A stretch of 64,000 bases of DNA from Leptogranulimonas caecicola. GTDB lineage: Bacteria > Actinomycetota > Coriobacteriia > Coriobacteriales > Atopobiaceae. The stretch is from contig NZ_AP025285.1 in assembly GCF_023168405.1 (NCBI RefSeq), forward strand, positions 866,001 through 930,000. Direction: 5' to 3'. Positions 47,063 to 56,480 of this stretch are shown piece by piece. The position numbers were made by a program, and so were the translations under genes. The notes beneath the pieces are model-generated. The model did no database searches. It was given only the letters and a program-made list of their open reading frames with translations, and had not been told where the DNA came from. Every line of letters begins with the position of its first letter. The first letter of the stretch is position 1.

Positions 47063-49429
47063 ATGCAGTCCTCTCCTTATCCGGAACGTCCGGTATTGCC
47101 CCCTATGCTCTGGGCGTTTGTGACAGTGGCTTTCATTTGTGCTTTGATTCTTAGGGCAGATGTTCGTTGGCTTTCCTGGATCTACCTTGGTTGTGGCCTT
47201 GGATTTGCAGTGATCCTTTTGTGTGGGCTGCGCATTGAGAAGGCCAAAGGCCTTTGTATGCTATTGATAGCAGTAGGCCTATTGGCGCTTTTCGTCTCCA
47301 CTCTCAAACGTCAACTGGTGGAAGATTGCAAAACCGAATTCAGCGAAGTGCCTATTTCTGCCATGGCCTTTGAAACCACTTCTGAATCCGTACCCTCGGC
47401 GCAAGGCTATAGAACCACTGCTAACGCTTATCTTCCCAGCGGGGCTCAAACAGTCTGCTGGCTCAGTAGCGATGAGCCTCTAAATGCAGGATACCTTCTC
47501 AAGGGTGTTGGTAGGTTTAGCGCGCCTCAGGATGAGTTTGCGGCGTTTTGCAAGGCCAGAGGGCTGGCAGGCACAGTCAAATTGGTAGCCATTGGTAGTA
47601 GTGGGGCAGCCTCAGGGCTTCAAGCCGCACTTTTAAGGTGGCGCGCTCAGCAGTTGCAAGCCTTCGACGATCAAGCAAGCGACGAGCATGCGCTGCTTGC
47701 GGCTATGGTGACAGGATCTCGGTCTGCCGCACAGCAGCGAGGCATCATGGATTTATGTTCCCAGGTGGGCATCTCTCATTTGGTGGCAGTATCAGGAGCT
47801 CATTTGGCTATCCTGGCAGCTCTTATGGCCGCCGCTATCCAAAAACTGCCGCTTGGCCATAAAACCTCTTTGGCCATTCAGGGGCTGATGGGCCTGGTTT
47901 ATGTATGCTATTGCGGCTCTCCACCTTCTGCTCTGCGAGCTTGGTCCATGTCTCAGCTTTCTTTGGGAGCCAGGTGGCGAGGAAGAAAAGCATCGTCTTT
48001 GAATGCTCTCGGTTGCGTAGGCTGCATCTATTGCCTAATCAATCCTGCCGTCACAGGAGAGCTGGGCTTTGTGCTTTCTGTTTTGAGTGTCGGGGCGATG
48101 GTGCTTTTTGGCCCTTGGCTAAGAGCTGCGACAAAACAAGTGCTGCCTCGGCGGCTAAAGGCCCCAGTTCATTCCCGGCATCTACGCGTGCTTGCCCAAC
48201 AGGTGGGACAAGCTTCCCAAGCGGGATTTTTATGCTTTTGTGCCACTTCGCTATTGGTGGCAGCTACCTTCTCGAGAATTTCGCTCCTAGGGCCTTTAGT
48301 ATCGGCGCTTCTGGCACCTTTATTTAGTCCTCTCATGATGATGGGGCTCGCCTCTTTGGCTACATCTTCGATACCGCTAGTTGGTGTTCTTACCAATCAA
48401 GCGGCCTCTGGGTTGGCGGGCCTCTTTTTGGGCGGCGCAAGGCTGGCGGCCATGATACCTGGAACAAGCTTTTCTATTGAGCTGGAAGAGTCGGTCGCAT
48501 TCTTAGGAATGGCGCTAATGACAGTAGTGTTTTTAGTGGCGTGGCCCAAGCCATCATCACGCGCTCTTAAGGCGGCGCTAGGCGGAATATGCTGCATTTT
48601 GATAGCAATGGCACTTAGCCCTATGACCATTCCGGCTCAGCTTGGCGTGCTCGATGTGGGACAGGGAGATGCCATCTTGGTGCGAGAGGGTTCCCAGGCC
48701 ATCCTTGTGGATTGCGGGCCTGATGACTCTGTTGCCCAGGCCTTACAGCGCCAAAACGTGCGCTCGTTGGATGCGGTCATTTTGACCCATCAGCATGATG
48801 ATCATTATGGGGGTCTTAAGGCGCTTGCATCTTATGTGCGACCAAAAAAGATCTTTGTCGCCAGGGGAGTGGCTTCTTCGCTGAGCCCAGAAGTATCCTC
48901 TCTAATAGATCAGATAGGCTGTCCTGTAGAAGAGGTTTCCTTTGGCGATCGGCTCGAAGTGGGCTCTTGGACCTTGGAGGTGCTCTGGCCTCAAGAGCAA
49001 GTGGACGGCTCGGAGAATGAGCATTCCCTATGTCTCAAAGCCACCTGTAAGCTGGGACTTGTGGCTCTGCTTACTGGAGATGCAGAGCAAGGAGAACTAG
49101 CTCATATCGCACGCGAGGTAGGGCAGATAGACTTACTCAAAGTGGGACATCATGGATCTGCGGTGTCGATTTCACCTGAGGAAGCTCATATTTTGCAGCC
49201 TGTGCTTGCAGTGGCTTCTGCGGGAGCCCACAACCGCTATGGGCATCCCTCTGAGGAATGTCAGCAGGTACTGGCTGAGGCTCATAGTGGGTTTTTGTGC
49301 ACAAAGGATGTGGGGGACATCGTGGTACAAGGCCAGAAGACAGAGGAAGGCAATCTTTCCGTGCACTGTGAGCATGCCGGGATTCTCAAGGGGCCCTCTG
49401 GGCGAGAAACATTGGATGCGGTAGCCTAA
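47063..49429 (+). CDS. comEC: ComEC/Rec2 DNA uptake channel
   Basis: Polytopic membrane channel for single-stranded DNA uptake. N-terminal DUF4131-like region with two or three helices, central competence domain (VSGAHLAILAAL), several helices, and a C-terminal metallo-beta-lactamase domain with LDVGQGDAILV and metal motif THQHDDHYGG. 788 residues from the ATG at 47063, one base after comEA. Full length, apparently intact. Confidence 0.92.
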   Translation: MQSSPYPERPVLPPMLWAFVTVAFICALILRADVRWLSWIYLGCGLGFAVILLCGLRIEKAKGLCMLLIAVGLLALFVSTLKRQLVEDCKTEFSEVPISAMAFETTSESVPSAQGYRTTANAYLPSGAQTVCWLSSDEPLNAGYLLKGVGRFSAPQDEFAAFCKARGLAGTVKLVAIGSSGAASGLQAALLRWRAQQLQAFDDQASDEHALLAAMVTGSRSAAQQRGIMDLCSQVGISHLVAVSGAHLAILAALMAAAIQKLPLGHKTSLAIQGLMGLVYVCYCGSPPSALRAWSMSQLSLGARWRGRKASSLNALGCVGCIYCLINPAVTGELGFVLSVLSVGAMVLFGPWLRAATKQVLPRRLKAPVHSRHLRVLAQQVGQASQAGFLCFCATSLLVAATFSRISLLGPLVSALLAPLFSPLMMMGLASLATSSIPLVGVLTNQAASGLAGLFLGGARLAAMIPGTSFSIELEESVAFLGMALMTVVFLVAWPKPSSRALKAALGGICCILIAMALSPMTIPAQLGVLDVGQGDAILVREGSQAILVDCGPDDSVAQALQRQNVRSLDAVILTHQHDDHYGGLKALASYVRPKKIFVARGVASSLSPEVSSLIDQIGCPVEEVSFGDRLEVGSWTLEVLWPQEQVDGSENEHSLCLKATCKLGLVALLTGDAEQGELAHIAREVGQIDLLKVGHHGSAVSISPEEAHILQPVLAVASAGAHNRYGHPSEECQQVLAEAHSGFLCTKDVGDIVVQGQKTEEGNLSVHCEHAGILKGPSGRETLDAVA

Positions 49430-49478
49430 CTAAAGTGAGAAAGCGGGAAATCTAGGCTTGAGAGAGAAGGACCGCGAG

Positions 49479-50432
49479 GTGAATCCAGTATATGCTGCCA
49501 TTGGGGGCAACAAACCCAAGCGTGATCGAGCGGTGGCAAAGCTCAAAAGCCATGTGGATCCAGCTTTTGAGAGCTTCAACCTGGCTGAGTTCCCAGAGGG
49601 ATCCTCGCTAGAAGCTGCAGATCTTATGTCCTCTTTAGAGCAGCTGCCTTTTGGTGCAGAGCAACGTATCGTGATTGTGCATGAGGCCGACAAGCTTCCC
49701 AAAGAGACCTCAGATGCCATTGTGGGCTATCTCAAAGACCCTAATTTGGCGTGCGTGCTGCTTTTAGAGGCAGATAAACTCGCCAAAAACACCAGGCTCT
49801 ACAAAGCCGTGGCTTCCAGCAGCCCTCAGGCAATCATTGCGTGCGAATCTCTTAAGGCCTACGAGATTCCGGGCTATATCCGTCAAGAAGGCTCTCGCCT
49901 GGGTCTTACTGTGCTTCCGGACGCAGCCGATGAAATGGCCTCTCGTCTAGGGGAGACCTTAGAGCTTATCGACACTACTTTGGAGTCCATCGTGCGGGCC
50001 CATGGTCCGCGCACGTTGGTGGACAAAGCCTTGGTCAAAGCAGAAGTGCCCCGAGTAGTGGAACCTAAACCCTGGGACTTTTGCGATGCGGTCTGCAGGA
50101 GAAATCTCAGAGAGGCCCTGGAGATTTATGGCCGGTTCGACGATAACACCGAGGTGCTCCTTCATAAAATGCTGGTGGACAGGCTGCGGGAGCTTCTGGT
50201 GATGAAGTCGCTGGTATCTCAGGGAAAGCCAGGGGATTTCAAGCGCCATTTTGCCAATAAGGCGTGGATGGCCAACAAGCTCACTGGATGGAGCAGGAAC
50301 TTCTCGGCAGCGGAACTCCGGCAGGCTCTTGCAGCCGCCATACCCTGCGAGCAGGCCATCAAAGGATCAAAGGATGCCAAGACTGCCATGATCGCCTGGT
50401 GCGCCTCCATTTGTGCAAAAAATCCGAGCTGA
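49479..50432 (+). CDS. holA: DNA polymerase III delta subunit (HolA-like)
   Basis: Clamp-loader subunit. The first segment resembles the delta fold (VYAAIGGNKPKRDRAVAKL), LEQLPFGAEQRIVIVHEADKLPKE, and helical C-terminal domain. 317 residues from a GTG at 49479, which has GAAGGA seven bases upstream; a TTG at 49458 is the alternative. comEA-comEC-holA is the usual Gram-positive order. No rpsT gene follows. Confidence 0.85.
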   Translation: MNPVYAAIGGNKPKRDRAVAKLKSHVDPAFESFNLAEFPEGSSLEAADLMSSLEQLPFGAEQRIVIVHEADKLPKETSDAIVGYLKDPNLACVLLLEADKLAKNTRLYKAVASSSPQAIIACESLKAYEIPGYIRQEGSRLGLTVLPDAADEMASRLGETLELIDTTLESIVRAHGPRTLVDKALVKAEVPRVVEPKPWDFCDAVCRRNLREALEIYGRFDDNTEVLLHKMLVDRLRELLVMKSLVSQGKPGDFKRHFANKAWMANKLTGWSRNFSAAELRQALAAAIPCEQAIKGSKDAKTAMIAWCASICAKNPS

Positions 50433-50527
50433 CGTAATTGTTAGGTTGCAGAAAGGCAGATTGGGGGGCTATCGCTTAAGGGTTTGGGTACACTTCCTGA
50501 CAGGAAAACAGGCATCAGGAGGTATCA

Positions 50528-51214
50528 GTGAAGCTCAAGTTCTTGGAGGACAAAATACATGCTGCGGACCCATCCGCGCCCGTGGGGACCTCCAACAATC
50601 CTAGCTTTCAGATCTTAACTGTTGCCAACTGCATCACTGTTGCAAGAATCGTTCTTACGGTCGTCTTCTTGGTGCTCTTCGTCCAGCATTTCAACAGACT
50701 TGTCTGCCTGATCATCTATGCCGTCGCAGCTCTTACAGACTTCGTGGATGGCCAGGTGGCTCGACGCACCCAAACGGTGAGTTGGTTTGGCAAGCTACTG
50801 GATCCTGCGGTAGATCGCTTCCTTATATTCACCGGCGTCATCGGCCTCTGTGTAGTGGGCGACCTCCCGCTCTGGATCCCTGTGGCTCTCATCGGCCGCG
50901 ATGTGGTGCTGGCCTGTGACATGGCTCGCCTGCAGCACTACCGCAAACGTCCTGTAGACGTGCTTTTTATTGGCAAGGTGGCCACTGCGGTTTTGCTTGC
51001 AGGATTCAGCTGGTTGCTTTTGGACATGCCCATTGTGAATGGCTTTCACTTGATCGATGTGAGCTGGCTTCCATTGCTCAATTCTCAGCCTGGTTGTCCT
51101 GCGCTTTTGGTCATCTATGCAGGTGTTATCATATCTCTTACTACTGGTATACTTTATATACTTGAAGGCTTTCAGATTCGCGACGAGTTCATCGAAGAGG
51201 GCGGTGAGAAGTGA
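50528..51214 (+). CDS. pgsA: CDP-alcohol phosphatidyltransferase (PgsA-like)
   Basis: Membrane enzyme of phospholipid synthesis, probably phosphatidylglycerophosphate or cardiolipin type. The catalytic pattern D-G-x2-A-R-x8-G-x3-D-x3-D is complete at VDGQVARR...GKLLDPAVD. About five membrane helices; 228 residues with a hydrophilic N-terminus. AGGAGG precedes the GTG start. Exact alcohol acceptor not resolved from sequence. Confidence 0.82.
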   Translation: MKLKFLEDKIHAADPSAPVGTSNNPSFQILTVANCITVARIVLTVVFLVLFVQHFNRLVCLIIYAVAALTDFVDGQVARRTQTVSWFGKLLDPAVDRFLIFTGVIGLCVVGDLPLWIPVALIGRDVVLACDMARLQHYRKRPVDVLFIGKVATAVLLAGFSWLLLDMPIVNGFHLIDVSWLPLLNSQPGCPALLVIYAGVIISLTTGILYILEGFQIRDEFIEEGGEK

Positions 51215-52455
51215 CATTCTCTTCTGTCAGCACGTTTGCTCCTAGAACTGCCGAGAAACCCTTGCATCCCATCCTGCAGCCTTCACGCCCTCGAACTCAC
51301 CTTTTCCCCTTTCGCTTTGTCGCCTGCCTGCTGCTTGCAGCCATTTATTTTGCTCTCCTAGGTCCTACTGCTGCGTGGGCGATCTCTAGCCAGCCCACCA
51401 TTAGCGAGGCGCAAGCCTGGTGCATTACCGATGAGACTGGTGCCCTCTTGGCCTCATCCTCTGAAGACGAACTGTTTGCGCCGGCATCTATCACCAAAGT
51501 CCTTACTGCCTGCGTGGCGCTGGACAAAGGTGTGGCTCCAGACACGGTGATCACCATTCCTCAAATGCCCGAGGAGGGATGGGAGGCGGCCCAAAGAGCC
51601 GGTTATACACCGGGGACCACGGCAACTTTTAAAGATCTTTTGGCGGTGATGCTGGTCTACTCGGCCAATGATGCTGCCTATGCCATCGCCGAGTACGTGG
51701 GTGGAAGCCAGGCTGGATTTGCTCAAATGATGAATGAAAAGGCGCAGCAGATCGGCATGACCAACTCCACATTCAAAAACCCCCATGGGCTTGAAGAAGA
51801 AGGGCATCTCACCTGCGCTCGCGATCTGTGCCTTTTAGGCCGTTACGCCCTGACGCACTATCCGCTCATAGCAAAATGGGTGCATACGCCTCAGGTGACC
51901 GTGCCTGTGAATGGCCAAGATCTGACCTTTTCCAGTACAGATGAGCTCATGGGAACATACAAGCCGCTCATTGGTATAAAGACAGGCAAAGTGGAGGCAG
52001 GATGCACGTTTTTGGGGGCGGCGCGCAAGAACAATGTGACCTTGTATACCTGCGTCTTGGGCTGCGCCACCAGTGACGGACGCTTCAGGGATACCCGCAA
52101 CCTCATGGAATGGGCTTTTTCCACCTATAAAAACGTTGCGGTGACGCGCGCAGGCCAGACAGTGCAAACCAATCCATTTGCCTTCAGGTATGGTTATGAA
52201 GTGCCTGTAAGCTCTCCGGTGGCAACCCATGCCATGATTTGGCCCGATGATGTGGCTTGTTCTTATACGCGCACGCTCACTTCTTCAAACCAGTTGCTCT
52301 CTAGCCAGGCAACCTGTGGGGCTGAGCAATGGCGCCAGGGAGATCGCATCGTGGCCGCCACCTCTTTTGAGACCGGTTGGCCCCAACCCTCCTTTAGACC
52401 CTATAGATGGACTTTCGATTGGGCGGCTCACGCGGTTGCTCGGAAGGTGGCGTAA
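51211..52455 (+). CDS. Serine-type D-Ala-D-Ala carboxypeptidase (DacF/DacA family)
   Basis: Penicillin-binding protein trimming peptidoglycan stem peptides. Signal peptide (about residues 28-57, cleavage after AWA), catalytic SITK with Ser93, SAN at 151-153 and KTG at 257-259. 414 residues. GTG start overlaps the pgsA stop. The C-terminal membrane-anchor amphipathic helix common in DacA is not evident. Confidence 0.9.
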   Translation: MTFSSVSTFAPRTAEKPLHPILQPSRPRTHLFPFRFVACLLLAAIYFALLGPTAAWAISSQPTISEAQAWCITDETGALLASSSEDELFAPASITKVLTACVALDKGVAPDTVITIPQMPEEGWEAAQRAGYTPGTTATFKDLLAVMLVYSANDAAYAIAEYVGGSQAGFAQMMNEKAQQIGMTNSTFKNPHGLEEEGHLTCARDLCLLGRYALTHYPLIAKWVHTPQVTVPVNGQDLTFSSTDELMGTYKPLIGIKTGKVEAGCTFLGAARKNNVTLYTCVLGCATSDGRFRDTRNLMEWAFSTYKNVAVTRAGQTVQTNPFAFRYGYEVPVSSPVATHAMIWPDDVACSYTRTLTSSNQLLSSQATCGAEQWRQGDRIVAATSFETGWPQPSFRPYRWTFDWAAHAVARKVA

Positions 52456-52460
52456 CTCCT

Positions 52461-53354
52461 ATGAGCGATCAATCTGATTTTCGGGGAAAAAGCGGTGTTC
52501 TCTCTCAAGAGCACGCCTTGCTAGGTGCGGCCCTTGAGCCTGCAGCTAACGGCTATCTCGAGGCCTCCTATTATGGCGATGGATCTCAAGAACCTGAGGC
52601 ATTCGATCAGGGGGCAGCCCTTTGCGATGTGGGCAGCCTGGTTTCTACCTGCATCTCTGGCAAAGAGGCCGCGGCTTTTGTGTCGGCAGTCTTCACAGGT
52701 CCCGTGCCCTTTGCAGGTCAGCTGGTCTGCTCGCTCGCACTCACCGGCACGGGCACTGTAGTGTCGCCTGCATTGGTAGCAGGTATCGGCCCTCAAGACT
52801 TTTGTATCTGGGCGCCTGCAGAGACTGCAGAGGGCTTGGATTCTTGGCTTCACGGCATTGCCGCCATCGAACAAGATGGGAAAGCCCCCTATGCATCGGT
52901 TGCCTTTGAGCCTGGAGCGCCGTTTTCAACCATGCTGGCCATGGTGGGACCACAGGCGCCTCAAGTCTTAGGAGACTACCTGGCGCGGGGCGTAAAGCTT
53001 CCTGCTCCTGGTACATTGTCCAACATCTCTCTCGATGCCATCGACACTGTTATGCTGCATCCGCAGATCCCCGGCGCCTCTCAAAAGGATCCGCACAATC
53101 ATGCCTACCTTATGGTGATACCTAATCAAAAAGTGACGGTACTTTGGCGCAGCTTCTTGTCCTTCAATAGCGTGACTCCGGTAGGCACCTCGGCTTTCTG
53201 GGGATGGATTCAAGAGAAGTGTCCAGGTATCGTAGACCTTCTGGATGAGCCCACCAAGCCTCAGACCCCTCAAGACCTGCATTTGAAAGATTGGCTCAGG
53301 CCCACAGAGGATTTCATCGGGGCTCGAGCGCTGGCCGATGGGCAAATCCCATAG
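52461..53354 (+). CDS. GcvT/YgfZ-family aminomethyltransferase-like protein
   Basis: Folate-binding fold related to glycine cleavage T-protein and YgfZ. The N-terminal block FDQGAALCDVGSLVSTCISG mirrors the T-protein GALCDVSHLG region. 297 residues, shorter than true GcvT (about 360). No gcvH or gcvP is nearby, and I did not see the YgfZ signature K-G-C-Y-x-G-Q. The function is uncertain. Start at the ATG 52461, five bases after the upstream gene. Confidence 0.6.
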   Translation: MSDQSDFRGKSGVLSQEHALLGAALEPAANGYLEASYYGDGSQEPEAFDQGAALCDVGSLVSTCISGKEAAAFVSAVFTGPVPFAGQLVCSLALTGTGTVVSPALVAGIGPQDFCIWAPAETAEGLDSWLHGIAAIEQDGKAPYASVAFEPGAPFSTMLAMVGPQAPQVLGDYLARGVKLPAPGTLSNISLDAIDTVMLHPQIPGASQKDPHNHAYLMVIPNQKVTVLWRSFLSFNSVTPVGTSAFWGWIQEKCPGIVDLLDEPTKPQTPQDLHLKDWLRPTEDFIGARALADGQIP

Positions 53355-53396
53355 CCCAGATGTGAGGCTCGTGTAAGAGATAGGGGAGACTTTGCT

Positions 53397-54599
53397 ATGA
53401 CCTACGATTTCACTACGGTGCAAAACAGGCGCGGACAGGGTTCTTCCAAATGGCAGGCGATGGACGAGGTTGCACCCCATCACGGCCCTGAGGCAGTGCC
53501 CTTCTCGGTAGCAGATATGGAATTTGCTACAGCGCCAGAGATTGTGGCGGCTCTGCACGAACTCTGCGATTCGACAGTTTTGGGCTACACGGTGCCTACC
53601 TCCAACTATTTGCATACCGTATGTCAATGGCAACGCCAGCGTCACAGCTGGGACGTCGACTCTTCTTGGATCGTCACTTCACCAGGTGTGGTGCCTGCTT
53701 TGGGTTACGGCATCGAGGCCGCTACGGCCCCAGGCGATCAGGTGATCATCCAGCCGCCGGTCTACTATCCCTTTAGCGAGGTCATAGAGCAAACTGGCAG
53801 AAAGATCGCGCGAAATCCCCTGCGTCTCACTCAGGCTGGTTACCAGCTGGATCTGGAAGGATTCGAAGCCCTCTGCAAAGATCCGGCTACTACGGCATTC
53901 ATCCTCTGCAACCCTCACAATCCTGTAGGTCGCGTATGGAGCCGAGAAGAGCTTACCTCCATAGCAGATATCTGCGCTGCTCATGGGGTGACTGTCATTG
54001 CTGATGAGATCCATGGCGACCTTATACTCGATGGCTACGAGCATTTTTGTTTTGGCAGACTGCTGAAGAAGCGACCTGCCCTAAAATCCATCGTGTGTAC
54101 GGCACCTTCTAAAACCTTCAACCTTGCAGGGCTTCAATGCTCCAACATCTTTATCCCGGATCAAGAGCTTAGAGAGCGCTTTGCTGCAGCCGCTAAGAAT
54201 GCTGGTGTGTGGAATCTCAACTGCTTTGCCTATCGGGCTTGCGAGGCGGCCTATAGGCAAGGATCTCCTTGGCTCCGCGAGCTTCTTCAGGTGATTCAGC
54301 GCAACTATGATCTGGTAAAAGAACATATGACCAATTCCTGGCCGAAAAGCTGGGTGGCGCCTCTGGAAGGTACCTATCTTGCTTGGATAGACCTTAGGTT
54401 TACAGGCGCTACCGCTCAAGAGCTCGAGCAAGCCATGCAGGCGCACGATCTCTTCTTTGACGAAGGCGCTATCTTTGGCCTCGAGGGAGAGGGATTCGAG
54501 CGCTGGAATCTGGCATGTCCCACTTCGCTTATTCTAGAGGCGCTTCCTCGATTGGATGTAGCCCTTCGTGATCTTTGCGCTTGTGACGCTCTCTCTTAA
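53397..54599 (+). CDS. MalY/PatB-type PLP aminotransferase (cystathionine beta-lyase-like)
   Basis: Fold-type I PLP enzyme of the MalY/PatB group, which often catalyses C-S beta-lysis. FSVADMEFATAPEI at the N-terminus, LCNPHNPVGRVW, and the PLP lysine in TAPSKTFNLAGLQ. 400 residues. AGGGGAG precedes the ATG. ridA follows after 67 bases, and RidA deaminates the enamine/imine products of such lyases, which fits this family assignment. Confidence 0.87.
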   Translation: MTYDFTTVQNRRGQGSSKWQAMDEVAPHHGPEAVPFSVADMEFATAPEIVAALHELCDSTVLGYTVPTSNYLHTVCQWQRQRHSWDVDSSWIVTSPGVVPALGYGIEAATAPGDQVIIQPPVYYPFSEVIEQTGRKIARNPLRLTQAGYQLDLEGFEALCKDPATTAFILCNPHNPVGRVWSREELTSIADICAAHGVTVIADEIHGDLILDGYEHFCFGRLLKKRPALKSIVCTAPSKTFNLAGLQCSNIFIPDQELRERFAAAAKNAGVWNLNCFAYRACEAAYRQGSPWLRELLQVIQRNYDLVKEHMTNSWPKSWVAPLEGTYLAWIDLRFTGATAQELEQAMQAHDLFFDEGAIFGLEGEGFERWNLACPTSLILEALPRLDVALRDLCACDALS

Positions 54600-54666
54600 G
54601 CTGTGAGGTGCGCTTCAATCCTCGCCGAGCTCTTAAGAGGATCATTATATTTTAAGGAGTTGATCT

Positions 54667-55041
54667 ATGTACTCGTTGAGCAGCCCAAACGCGCCTCAGC
54701 CCTCAGGCCCCTTCTCTCAAGGCTCTTCGGCAGCGCGCTATGTCTTTATCTCTGGTCAGCTTCCTATCACCGCAGAGGGCCAAAAGCTCACAGAGGCTTC
54801 TATCGGCTCTCAAACGGTGCAGGTAATCAAAAACATCGAGGCTATCCTGGCAGACGTCGACCTCACCATCTCTGACGTGTGCAAAACCACCGTTTACCTG
54901 GCAGATCTCTCAGATTTGGCCGCCGTGGACGAGGTCTATTCCGAGCGCTTTGAAAAGCCTTATCCAGCCCGTTCGGTGCTTGAGGTGTCACGATTGCCCC
55001 ATGGGGCGCGCATTCAGATGGAAGCTGTGGCCTGTAGATAA
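54667..55041 (+). CDS. ridA: RidA-family reactive imine/enamine deaminase
   Basis: Hydrolyses toxic 2-aminoacrylate and related imines. Family motifs NAPQPSGPFSQG, FISGQLPIT, DLTISDVCKTTVYL and the final ARIQMEAVACR with the conserved active-site Arg. 124 residues. TAAGGAG precedes the ATG. Likely partner of the adjacent PLP lyase. Confidence 0.93.
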   Translation: MYSLSSPNAPQPSGPFSQGSSAARYVFISGQLPITAEGQKLTEASIGSQTVQVIKNIEAILADVDLTISDVCKTTVYLADLSDLAAVDEVYSERFEKPYPARSVLEVSRLPHGARIQMEAVACR

Positions 55042-55107
55042 ACTATATATGCCTACATAGGACCCAATGTCTGATGAGAGATGCCAGGCATGGGGCTCTT
55101 GGTGCGT

Positions 55108-55113
55108 TACAAT
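55108..55113 (+). promoter_or_regulatory. Candidate -10 box upstream of the FHA gene
   Basis: TACAAT at 55108-55113, 34 bases before the FHA start; no clear -35. Confidence 0.3.
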
Positions 55114-55146
55114 GGAGATTCACAAGGTCACAGCTAGGAGGCTTCG

Positions 55147-55563
55147 ATGTCAGACACCCCCCAATCCAACGACGCCACCAGCATCTTTCGTATGCCCTCT
55201 ACAGATGCCACGGTTCCTGATCTCATGGGCTCCCAGCGTCTGTCTAACCCTACGCTCTCCATCGTAAAGGGACCTCATACCGGCACTACGTTTGTGCTTG
55301 ATACGCCAGAGATCACCATTGGTCGCGATCCTTCCAACAGCGTCTTTTTGAATGACATGACGGTGTCTCGCCATCATGCCAAGATGCATCTTGTTCCGGG
55401 AGCTAACTCCATCGAGGATCTGGGCTCTCTCAACGGCACTTGGGTCGATGGCGCCATCATCAATCGTGCCATGTTGGAAGATGGCTCTACTATTCAGGTG
55501 GGCACATTCCGCATGATCTTCCATACCACCCAAAACACCAGCCGTATCCCTGTGGAAGCCTAA
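55147..55563 (+). CDS. GarA/OdhI-like FHA domain protein
   Basis: Small phosphothreonine-binding regulator. Residues 9-16 (DATSIFRM) match the phosphorylatable N-terminal motif of mycobacterial GarA (ETTSVFRA), with Thr11 the candidate site. The FHA fold (about 40-130) carries IGRDPSN, VSRHHAK and LGSLNGTWV, including the Arg, Ser and Asn that bind phospho-Thr. 138 residues. GarA inhibits 2-oxoglutarate dehydrogenase and glutamate dehydrogenase after PknB phosphorylation; here targets are unknown. MerR gene follows by 4 bases. Confidence 0.88.
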   Translation: MSDTPQSNDATSIFRMPSTDATVPDLMGSQRLSNPTLSIVKGPHTGTTFVLDTPEITIGRDPSNSVFLNDMTVSRHHAKMHLVPGANSIEDLGSLNGTWVDGAIINRAMLEDGSTIQVGTFRMIFHTTQNTSRIPVEA

Positions 55564-55567
55564 GCCT

Positions 55568-56293
55568 ATGGCAGATGCCGGATACCTCACTATAGGTAAG
55601 GTGGTCAAGCGCCTGCAGGCAGAATACCCGGATCTCTCGGTTTCCAAGGTGCGCTACCTGGAGGACGAGGGCTTGCTCACGCCCTCTCGCACCCCTGGTG
55701 GCTATAGGCTCTACAGCTCAAAAGACATTAAGCGTCTAGAGACCATCCTCTACCTGCAAAAGCACAGGTTTCTACCCCTTTCCGTAATTCGCGAAGAGCT
55801 GGATGGCCATGGCGAGGAGTCCGTGGTGGCCCTAGCCAATGACTACCCTGAAGCCATAGTTGACGATGAGGAAGTGCGCAATTCCCTGCACCCTCTCGAG
55901 AATATGCCGGAGCTTCTGGGAGTTTCCATCGCGTTCGTGCGCGACTTGGCAAACATTGGCATCGTGGATCTCAAACGCAGCCCCCGTGGCCGCGAGTTGG
56001 TGAACGGGAGCGATTTCCCTCTCATTCGCACCGCGGACTCCCTTAAACGTTTTGGTATAGAGCCTCGCAACCTGCGCCAGTATGTCAATGCTGCAAACCG
56101 CGAGACTACCATGTTCGAGCAGGCCCTCTCTGTCATGGGACCGCGCCAAGGCGAGTTCACCGCCGAGCAACGTGCCTCCTACAAACAGGCCTTTGAGCAA
56201 TTGCTTTCCCTTACCAATGCCATAAGGGATGATCTTATCCGCAGGAATTTTCGCCAGGTGCTCGCAGCCATCTCGGACACCCAGGAGCCCTAG
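55568..56293 (+). CDS. MerR-family transcriptional regulator
   Basis: N-terminal MerR winged helix with TIGKVVKRL, VSKVRYLEDEGLLTPSRTPGGYRLYS (shown in part as VRYLEDEGLL and GGYRLY), then a dimer helix and a C-terminal domain of about 150 residues with no metal-binding cysteines. 241 residues. It shares a transcript with the GarA-like gene, the same neighbour relationship as Rv1827-Rv1828 in mycobacteria. The signal is unknown. Confidence 0.88.
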   Translation: MADAGYLTIGKVVKRLQAEYPDLSVSKVRYLEDEGLLTPSRTPGGYRLYSSKDIKRLETILYLQKHRFLPLSVIREELDGHGEESVVALANDYPEAIVDDEEVRNSLHPLENMPELLGVSIAFVRDLANIGIVDLKRSPRGRELVNGSDFPLIRTADSLKRFGIEPRNLRQYVNAANRETTMFEQALSVMGPRQGEFTAEQRASYKQAFEQLLSLTNAIRDDLIRRNFRQVLAAISDTQEP

Positions 56294-56328
56294 TGCTTCT
56301 TGATTGTCCGATGGAAGGTATGCCGCCC

Positions 56329-56334
56329 TATAAT
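56329..56334 (+). promoter_or_regulatory. Perfect -10 hexamer upstream of apt
   Basis: TATAAT at 56329-56334. The only TTGA-type -35 (56300-56305) is 23 bases away, too far. A short GGCAC/GTGCC hairpin with four T lies downstream at 56375-56398. Confidence 0.35.
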
Positions 56335-56480
56335 CCCAAGGACAAAGCCCGGTTCTAAGGCGTACTATTTTATGGGCACTCACTCATAGGTGCCTTTTGA
56401 GAGCGCGCCCCAGTGCTCGTTTTGTCCTCTGCAACAGTCCCATGCCGGCCTGCTGCCCTTTACAAGGAGAAGCCACTTCC

